From Oscillospiraceae bacterium (GTDB lineage Bacteria; Bacillota; Clostridia; Oscillospirales; Oscillospiraceae), in contig JAEEUX010000014.1 in assembly GCA_016290695.1 (NCBI GenBank), positions 1 to 18,768 on the forward strand: a stretch of 18,768 bases of DNA, in the 5' to 3' direction. Positions 13,970 through 18,768 of this stretch are shown here, piece by piece. The translations under genes were made by a program, and so were the position numbers. Numbering within the stretch: the stretch's first letter is position 1; each line of letters begins with the position of its first letter. The notes below the pieces were generated by a model. It ran no database searches, was not told the origin of the DNA, and saw only the letters and a program-made list of their open reading frames with translations.

Positions 13970-15559
13970 TCAGTTATTATTAAATTCGCGCAGGGCTAAA
14001 CCCTCATTCTTTTTTAGCGCCCAATCCACGCACCACTCGGCAGTGAAGAGCAGCAGGTTATTGCCCTTAAAATCCTGCACCCAGCGCGTGTCGCTCGTGA
14101 GGTTCAGCGTAGTCGGGTCTACATCCGGGCTGTCTATCCAGCGGATCTCCTGGAACGGGAGCGCACGGCGGCGAACATCTATGCCGTACTCAGTTTTCAG
14201 CCGGTATTCGAGCACCTCGAACTGAAGCACGCCGACGACGCCGACGATTACCTCTTCGATGCCGCTGTTCGGCTGGTGGAAAATCTGAATGGCGCCCTCC
14301 TGCGCAATCTGCATGATGCCCTTGTCGAACTGCTTGCGCTTCATCGTGTCTATGCGCTCGACGGAGGCGAAATGCTCCGGCGCGAAGGTCGGGATACCCT
14401 CAAAGCGGACCTTCATATCCTTGGCGCAAACCGTGTCGCCGATGGAGAAAATGCCGGGGTCGAACACGCCGATAACGTCGCCCGCGTAGGCTTCCTCGAT
14501 TATTTCGCGCTCCTGCGCCATCATCTGCTGCGGCTGCGCGAGCTTTATCGCCTTGCCGCCCTGAACGTGGAAGTATTCTTCGCCGCGTTCAAATTTGCCC
14601 GAGCAAATACGCATGAACGCTATCCTGTCGCGGTGCGCCTTGTTCATATTTGCCTGAATTTTAAAGACGAAGGCGGAGAAGCGCTCGTCCATCGGGTCGA
14701 TTATTTCATCCGCCGTCTCGCGTGCGAGAGGAGGCGTCGTCATCTCAAGGAAGCTGTTCAAAAACTGCTCGACGCCGAAATTCGTGAGCGCGGAGCCGAA
14801 GAACACGGGACTGAGCCTCCCCGCGCGAACCTGCGCGAGGTCGAAATCGTAGTTGGCAATGTCCAGAAGCTCGATATCGTCGGCAAGCTGCTTGCGAAGG
14901 TAGGGGCCGATAAGCTCGTCCACGCTCTCGGAGTCGTTAATATCGCATTCGATGGCCTTTATGCGGTTCTGCCCGCGGTGAAACTCCGTGAAGGCGAGGA
15001 TTTCCTTGCGTTCGCGGTCGTAAACGCCCTTGAAATCCTTGCCGCAGCCGATGGGCCAGTTCATCGGGTAGGTGCCGATGCCGAACTCGCGCTCAAGCTC
15101 CTCGATGAGCTCCAGCGGGTTCTTCGCCTCGCGGTCAAGCTTGTTTATAAAGGTGAAAATCGGGATATGGCGCATGGCGCAGATCTTGAAGAGCTTGCGC
15201 GTCTGCGGCTCGATGCCCTTCGCCGCGTCAATCACCATCACGGCGCTGTCTGCCGCCATGAGCGTGCGGTAGGTGTCCTCCGAAAAATCCTGGTGGCCGG
15301 GGGTATCGAGGATGTTGATGCAGTAGCCGTCATACTCAAACTGCATGACGGAGGAGGTTATGGAAATACCTCTCTGCTTCTCAAGCTCCATCCAGTCCGA
15401 AACCGCGTGGCGTGCGGTCGCCTTGCCCTTAACGGAACCGGCGAGCTGTATGGCTCCGCCGTAAAGCAGGAGCTTTTCCGTAAGCGTGGTCTTGCCGGCG
15501 TCGGGGTGGGAAATTATCGCGAAGGTCCGGCGGCGGCTGATTTCCTGTTTCATGTCCAA
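13970..15559 (-). CDS. prfC: Peptide chain release factor 3
   Basis: RF3 is a GTPase that removes RF1 or RF2 from the ribosome after peptide release. The 529 residues match the family length. The G domain shows SHPDAGKTT at residues 17-25, KQRGISITSSV, DTPGHQDFSEDTYR, and NKLDRE; the EF-Tu-like domain 2 and RF3 C-terminal domain follow (LQFEVLEYRLKTEYGI). The start is uncertain by two codons: a TTG at 15559 has GGAAG 10 bases upstream, while the ATG at 15553 is further from that site. It has its own promoter in the preceding gap and converges on the MATE gene. The open frame on the plus strand here is a shadow. Confidence 0.96.
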   Translation of the reverse strand: MDMKQEISRRRTFAIISHPDAGKTTLTEKLLLYGGAIQLAGSVKGKATARHAVSDWMELEKQRGISITSSVMQFEYDGYCINILDTPGHQDFSEDTYRTLMAADSAVMVIDAAKGIEPQTRKLFKICAMRHIPIFTFINKLDREAKNPLELIEELEREFGIGTYPMNWPIGCGKDFKGVYDRERKEILAFTEFHRGQNRIKAIECDINDSESVDELIGPYLRKQLADDIELLDIANYDFDLAQVRAGRLSPVFFGSALTNFGVEQFLNSFLEMTTPPLARETADEIIDPMDERFSAFVFKIQANMNKAHRDRIAFMRICSGKFERGEEYFHVQGGKAIKLAQPQQMMAQEREIIEEAYAGDVIGVFDPGIFSIGDTVCAKDMKVRFEGIPTFAPEHFASVERIDTMKRKQFDKGIMQIAQEGAIQIFHQPNSGIEEVIVGVVGVLQFEVLEYRLKTEYGIDVRRRALPFQEIRWIDSPDVDPTTLNLTSDTRWVQDFKGNNLLLFTAEWCVDWALKKNEGLALREFNNN

Positions 15560-15599
15560 AGTGAAATATCTTCCCTTACTGATTGATTAAAGCCAAAAA

Positions 15600-15628
15600 A
15601 GTTTATCACGACGCTCTTGAAAAATCAA
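15600..15628 (-). promoter_or_regulatory. Possible promoter of prfC
   Basis: On the minus strand, TTGATT (plus 15623-15628) and TAAACT (15600-15605) have a 17-base spacer. The -35 box overlaps the stop codon of the DUF1653 gene. No terminator lies between the two genes, so read-through from the ABC operon is also possible. Confidence 0.4.
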
Positions 15629-15936
15629 GTGCAATCGATTTCAAAGCGCATTTTCTGCGGGCAGTCGGGGTATTTTTCCCTGTCCACCGGCGAAAGAAAC
15701 ATCTCAAGCGGGCGCGCGAAAAGGCGCTTGTCGCCGTAACGGGCGCGATAAACCATCAGCTTCTCGCCCGTTTCCGTATGCTCCGCGACGCCGATTATAT
15801 CGTACAGGTATTTTTCCGGCTCGCTTGTAAGCTCGGCCTCGCTGAGCATCGTGCGCTTGAAGTGGCGGATGTGCTTGCCCTGCTCAGCGGCGTTTAATAG
15901 CTCAATTAATTTGCGTTCAATTAAATTTTGTTCCAT
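15625..15936 (-). CDS. DUF1653 domain protein
   Basis: This 103-residue protein matches the DUF1653 pattern: GKHIRHFKRTM, then YLYDIIGVAEHTETGEKLMVYRARYGDKRLFARPLEMF and a closing RFE. The family is small, widespread in bacteria and has no established biochemical role. The core domain is complete, with about 18 extra residues at the N-terminus and a short acidic insertion (SEAELTSEPEK) before the first strand. The ATG at 15936 lies 14 bases after the stop of the ABC ATPase gene with only a weak ribosome site (GGG at about 10 bases), so it is probably translated from the ABC transporter message. A link to amino-acid uptake is not implied by the sequence. Confidence 0.85.
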   Translation of the reverse strand: MEQNLIERKLIELLNAAEQGKHIRHFKRTMLSEAELTSEPEKYLYDIIGVAEHTETGEKLMVYRARYGDKRLFARPLEMFLSPVDREKYPDCPQKMRFEIDCT

Positions 15937-15950
15937 TTGATTTAACCCGT

Positions 15951-16730
15951 TTAATTGGAGTATCTTTCAAGGAATTGCTTGGTTCTCTCCTGCTTGGGGT
16001 TGCCGAAAACCTCCTCCGGGTCGCCCGCTTCGACGACGACGCCGGAATCCATGAAGACGACCGTGTCCGCGACCTCGCGGGCAAACTGCATCTCGTGCGT
16101 GACTATCACCATCGTGTTCTTTTCGGCAAGGCCACGGATTACGCGCAGGACTTCGCCCGTAAGCTCCGGGTCGAGCGCGCTCGTCGGCTCGTCAAAGCAG
16201 AGGATGTCCGGCGAAAGAGCGAGGGCGCGCGCGATTGCGACGCGCTGCTGCTGGCCGCCGGAGAGCTGGTGCGGGTAAAGGTCCATCTTCTCGGAAAGCC
16301 CCACCTGCGAAAGAAGCGAGGCCGCCTCGTCGCGTATTTCGGATAAAATCTCGCGGCGGCGCTCCTTATAATCCGGGCGGTTCTTCGCCAGAAGCTCGCA
16401 GGCAAGCTTCACGTTTTCCAGCGCCGTATATTGCGGGAAAAGGTTAAAGGACTGGAAAACGAGGCCGAAATGCAGACGCTTTTCGCGGACCTCACGTTCC
16501 GTCGTCGCGGCGGCGTTCTGCGCGTCGAAGAGGACTTCGTTATTAACGATTATCTGGCCCTGGTCGGGCGTTTCGAGGAAATTGAGGCAGCGCAGGAGCG
16601 TGGTCTTTCCGCTGCCGGAGGAGCCGATTATCGCAAGGGTCTCGCCCTTTCCGAGAGAAAAGTTTATATCCTTCAAAACCTCGGTATTATCAAAGCTTTT
16701 GCCGATATGTTTAACTTCCAGAACTGACAT
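15951..16730 (-). CDS. Amino-acid ABC transporter ATP-binding protein
   Basis: This 259-residue ATPase drives a polar-amino-acid importer (GlnQ/HisP type). Walker A GSSGSGKT is at residues 36-43, the Q-loop Gln at 93, the signature LSGGQ at 156-160, Walker B ILCFDE at 176-181 and the switch His at 212. Between Walker A and the signature it has a slightly long acidic and basic insert (about 115-137, KNRPDYKERRREILSEIRDE). The ATG at 16730 is preceded by AGGAGG at 7 bases, overlapping the permease stop region 12 bases upstream. It is the third gene of the operon with the permease and binding protein. The exact amino acid cannot be told. Confidence 0.95.
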   Translation of the reverse strand: MSVLEVKHIGKSFDNTEVLKDINFSLGKGETLAIIGSSGSGKTTLLRCLNFLETPDQGQIIVNNEVLFDAQNAAATTEREVREKRLHFGLVFQSFNLFPQYTALENVKLACELLAKNRPDYKERRREILSEIRDEAASLLSQVGLSEKMDLYPHQLSGGQQQRVAIARALALSPDILCFDEPTSALDPELTGEVLRVIRGLAEKNTMVIVTHEMQFAREVADTVVFMDSGVVVEAGDPEEVFGNPKQERTKQFLERYSN

Positions 16731-16742
16731 TCGCGCGCCTCC

Positions 16743-17402
16743 TTACACTCTGAAGAAGCTGAGCTTCTTCTCGACTCCGCCGAAAACCAGCGTCAGCAGG
16801 CCGTTGAAGACGAGATAATACACTCCCGTGAAAAACAGCGGCCACACGAGCCCGGAGGACTTGATAAAGGCCTGCCCGCTCCATATTATTTCGTAAACGG
16901 ATATAACGCGCGCAAGGGAGGTATCCTTAACGAGCGTGATTATCTCGTTGCCCATCGGCGGGACGATGCGCTTAATGAGCTGGAGCAGCGTAACGCGGAA
17001 GAAAATCTGCGTTTTCGTCATGCCGAGGACCTGCCCTGCCTCATACTGCCCGCGCGGGACGCCCTCTATTCCGCCGCGGTAAATCTCCGAGAAATAGCAG
17101 GAATAGTTTATCACGAAGGCGACAACCGTTGCGATGAAGCGCCCCGCCGTGCCGCCGCCCCACCAGTTGTTGCCGAGGAGCATGCCGGGGCAATAGTAAA
17201 TAACTATCAGCTGGAGCATGAGCGGCGTTCCGCGAACCACCCAGACGATGAACTTCATGAGGTACTTAACAGGGCGGAACTTGCTCATCGTGCAGAACGA
17301 AAGCAGCAGCCCGAGGGGCAGCGCGCCGAGCAGCGTGAGCGCAAAAAGCTCAAGAGTCTTCAGAAAACCCTCGTTGAGCGACTCGATTACAGTTAAAAAC
17401 AT
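16743..17402 (-). CDS. Amino-acid ABC transporter permease
   Basis: This 219-residue membrane protein has about five hydrophobic segments and belongs to the HisM/GlnP permease family. The conserved VRGTPLMLQL lies after the second segment, and the coupling loop that contacts the ATPase reads EAGQVLGMTKTQIFFRVTLLQ, the EAA motif. As a single permease gene it is expected to work as a homodimer. The ATG at 17402 has GAGG 8 bases upstream. It follows the binding-protein gene after a 92-base gap holding a stable hairpin, and precedes the ATPase gene by 12 bases. Confidence 0.94.
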   Translation of the reverse strand: MFLTVIESLNEGFLKTLELFALTLLGALPLGLLLSFCTMSKFRPVKYLMKFIVWVVRGTPLMLQLIVIYYCPGMLLGNNWWGGGTAGRFIATVVAFVINYSCYFSEIYRGGIEGVPRGQYEAGQVLGMTKTQIFFRVTLLQLIKRIVPPMGNEIITLVKDTSLARVISVYEIIWSGQAFIKSSGLVWPLFFTGVYYLVFNGLLTLVFGGVEKKLSFFRV

Positions 17403-17438
17403 ACAAGGACCTCGCTTTGCGCCTTTTTTATAGAACAG

Positions 17439-17474
17439 CGCAAAGGCAGAGAGTATAGCTCCCTGCCTTTTGCG
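17439..17474 (-). promoter_or_regulatory. Intercistronic hairpin between binding-protein and permease genes
   Basis: Read on the minus strand, CGCAAA then GGCAGGGAG pairs with CTCTCTGCC then TTTGCG, about 15 bp with one bulged A and one G-T pair, around a 5-base loop. No T run follows, so it is not a full terminator. Hairpins at this place in importer operons commonly protect the 3' end of the binding-protein message and allow more binding protein than permease; that role is inferred here. Confidence 0.7.
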
Positions 17475-17494
17475 TTAATGATTCGGTTATCGGA

Positions 17495-18361
17495 TTACTG
17501 GGCTATGACGGACTCCTGAACGCCGTAGGTGGTGGCGGAAGCGAGCATGCTGCCGTCGGCATAAGCGGAGGCGAAGAACTCGTTGAGCTTCTCGGCAAGG
17601 TCGCTGCCCTGGCGGAAGCCGACGCCGTACTCCTCGCTCGTGAGGGAAACGGTATAAGTGAGCTCGGGATAGCTGGTGCCCTCGCCTATCATGGCGCCGG
17701 CCATGAGAAGGTCGATAACGCAGGCATCGGATGTACCGGCGGCAACCTCCATGAGAGCGGCGGCCTGATTCTGAACCTCGATGAAGTTGAGGCCGAGCTC
17801 GGAAACGGCGGCCTGTCCGGCGGAACCGGACTCAACAGCGAAGCTGAGCTCGGAGAGGCTTTCCTTGGTCTGATAGTCAGCGGCAGCGTCGCTCTTTACG
17901 ACGACGACCTGAGCGTTGTCGCAATAGGGCTTGGAGCAGGACATGGAGCTGAGAACCTCGTTAGTGAGGGTCATGCCGTTCCATACGCAGTCAATGGTCT
18001 TGCCGTTAAGCTCGAAAATCTTGTTGTCCCAGTCGATCTCGATGAACTCGACGGCTACGCCGAGAGAAGCGGCAAAGGCCTTTGCCATATCGGCGTCGAA
18101 GCCAATCCACTCGCCCTTATCATCCTTATAATCCATGGGGGCAAAGTCGGTGATGCCGACGACAAGGGTTCCCTTATCCTGAACGTAAGCAAGGTCGGAG
18201 TTAGCAATCTCATCCGCAGCGGCGTTGAGGTTGTCTACAAGCTCCTTGGCCTGCTCGGGGGTGAGGTTAGAGTCAGAGCTGGGCTCGCTGTTCTTGGGCG
18301 AGCAGCCCGCAAAGCAAAATACCATAGCTGCAACGAGAAGCAGAGCAATAATTTTTTTCAT
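17495..18361 (-). CDS. Amino-acid ABC transporter substrate-binding lipoprotein
   Basis: This 288-residue extracellular binding protein captures an amino acid and delivers it to the permease. It has a lipoprotein signal: hydrophobic residues 4-18 and lipobox FAGC with acylated Cys20, then a Ser/Asn/Glu-rich linker. The family 3 fold follows with KGTLVVGITDFAPMDYKD, GFDADMAKAFAASLGVAVEFIEI and DCVWNGMTLTNE, typical of polar-amino-acid binding proteins. The start is the ATG at 18361, with AAGGAG upstream; extension to 18412 would put 17 residues before the signal peptide and is unlikely. It is the first gene of the operon with permease and ATPase. The ligand is not determined. Confidence 0.94.
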   Translation of the reverse strand: MKKIIALLLVAAMVFCFAGCSPKNSEPSSDSNLTPEQAKELVDNLNAAADEIANSDLAYVQDKGTLVVGITDFAPMDYKDDKGEWIGFDADMAKAFAASLGVAVEFIEIDWDNKIFELNGKTIDCVWNGMTLTNEVLSSMSCSKPYCDNAQVVVVKSDAAADYQTKESLSELSFAVESGSAGQAAVSELGLNFIEVQNQAAALMEVAAGTSDACVIDLLMAGAMIGEGTSYPELTYTVSLTSEEYGVGFRQGSDLAEKLNEFFASAYADGSMLASATTYGVQESVIAQ

Positions 18362-18400
18362 TGTAAAAAATCTCCTTATAGCATTGTCAGTGACTATATT

Positions 18401-18428
18401 ATGATAACACATTAATGAAATAAATCAA
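18401..18428 (-). promoter_or_regulatory. Probable promoter of the amino-acid ABC operon
   Basis: On the minus strand, TTGATT (plus 18423-18428) and TATCAT (18401-18406) are 16 bases apart, and TGT just before the -10 box gives an extended -10. The start would be near 18394, leaving a leader of about 33 bases to the ATG. Confidence 0.55.
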
Positions 18429-18492
18429 CGCAAGAATTGAATTACCGTTAACAGAAAATTAAGGCGATTTTTGTCTATTTTCTACAAAGCAT

Positions 18493-18518
18493 CCGCCGTC
18501 CGATTGATCGGACGGCGG
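18493..18518. repeat. Perfect 10-bp hairpin, CCGCCGTCCG stem
   Basis: CCGCCGTCCG (18493-18502) pairs with CGGACGGCGG (18509-18518) around ATTGAT. There is no T run on either strand, so it is not a standard terminator. It lies upstream of the ABC operon promoter and could mark the end of a gene to the right of the window or insulate the operon. Confidence 0.6.
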
Positions 18519-18615
18519 AAGGATTATAGAACAAGCAATTCGTGGGACGCAGGCGGCACACCGCTTGTATGCACCACGATTGGCAGCTAAATGCGCGGTC
18601 GGCACCTGCCTGCGG

Positions 18616-18634
18616 GCCGGGGCTTGCCCCCGGC
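18616..18634. repeat. GC-rich 7-bp hairpin
   Basis: GCCGGGG (18616-18622) pairs with CCCCGGC (18628-18634) around CTTGC. It occupies part of the repeat-rich right end and has no T run. Confidence 0.5.
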
Positions 18635-18678
18635 ATGGCACGAACCATTTGTGCAATATTCGATGATTGCTGCTTGTT

Positions 18679-18708
18679 CGGTAGGGAACGCTGTCCTCAG
18701 CGTTCCGC
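18679..18708 (+). repeat. Palindromic interspersed repeat, right copy
   Basis: GGAACGCTG (18685-18693) pairs with CAGCGTTCC (18698-18706) around TCCT. Flanks CGGTA on the left and GC on the right match the element at 128-157 in opposite orientation. Two stem pairs differ from that copy, and both changes keep the pairing. Confidence 0.75.
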
Positions 18709-18720
18709 AAATATACGACC

Positions 18721-18768
18721 TCTCAGGCGCTTCGCGCCAGCGCCCCTTATCCAAGTGGAGCGAAGCCG
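18721..18768 (+). repeat. Partial repeat-like element cut by the window edge
   Basis: GGCGC (18726-18730) and GCGCC (18734-18738) form a tight hairpin around TTC, followed by CGCCCC, TTATCCAA and GTGGAG-like arms. From memory, similar 'CTCTCAG..CGCTTCGCG' blocks recur between genes in gut Clostridia genomes; this was not checked. Confidence 0.4.

Larger units (their letters stand above)
18429..18768. other. Right-end intergenic region built of hairpins and repeats
   Basis: No gene is supported; the minus-strand frame at 18459-18710 runs through palindromes and has no ribosome site. In order it holds a 10-bp hairpin (18493-18518), GC-rich sequence with scattered GCAGGC/GCCTGC inverted matches (18547-18614), a 7-bp GC hairpin (18616-18634), the 30-bp palindromic repeat (18679-18708), and a further inverted-repeat piece to the window edge. 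The mix resembles stacked intergenic repeats rather than a coding remnant. Confidence 0.6.

Noticed and set aside
18459..18710. 83-residue minus-strand frame at the right end
   Set aside because: It passes through three palindromes, has no ribosome site and no protein-like pattern.

Overview
The window reads as an ordinary chromosomal segment of a moderately high-GC member of the Bacillota, most likely a gut-type Clostridia (Oscillospirales-like). This placement is inferred from the gene content (non-rhodanese ThiI, a YcdB-like S-layer-homology protein, a DUF1653 protein, an NSS transporter, a DacF-type carboxypeptidase), from sigma-A-type promoters and AGGAGG-type ribosome sites, and from GC-rich palindromic repeats between genes. 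No rRNA, tRNA, CRISPR array, insertion sequence, integrase or phage gene was seen.

Layout. Bases 1-361 are non-coding and carry a hairpin repeat and a short direct repeat. typA (448-2262, +) follows with its own promoter and two successive terminator-like hairpins. An SNF/NSS sodium-coupled transporter (2533-3933, +) has its own promoter and terminator. Three minus-strand genes come next: thiI and a stand-alone CinA-C/PncC amidase form a tight pair, and a secreted YcdB-like/SLH protein lies 102 bases beyond and ends at a bidirectional terminator (4142-4183). Divergent from thiI are a D,D-carboxypeptidase (8310-9497, +) and pgi (9567-10817, +). A 134-residue P-loop protein (10988-11392, +) sits between a strong-looking promoter with a folded leader and a perfect terminator. 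xdhC and a MATE exporter (11501-13897, +) form a two-gene unit.

The last part is on the minus strand. Reading in transcription order from the right, it holds an amino-acid ABC transporter (binding lipoprotein, permease, ATPase), a DUF1653 protein and prfC, which converges on the MATE gene at a shared terminator. Bases 18419-18768 are non-coding and built of GC-rich hairpins and repeat pieces. One of these is a 30-bp inverted copy of the repeat at the left end of the window, with two compensatory base-pair changes in its stem.

Most genes are housekeeping: translation GTPases (TypA, RF3), tRNA thiolation, NAD salvage, glycolysis, cell-wall trimming and nutrient uptake. The least explained items are the small P-loop protein with its folded leader, the covarying hairpin repeat, and the hairpin between the ABC binding-protein and permease genes. 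I found no convincing multi-gene system that looks new; the P-loop unit is the best candidate for unknown biology. Promoters, terminators and hairpins were found by reading, not by folding or scoring software.
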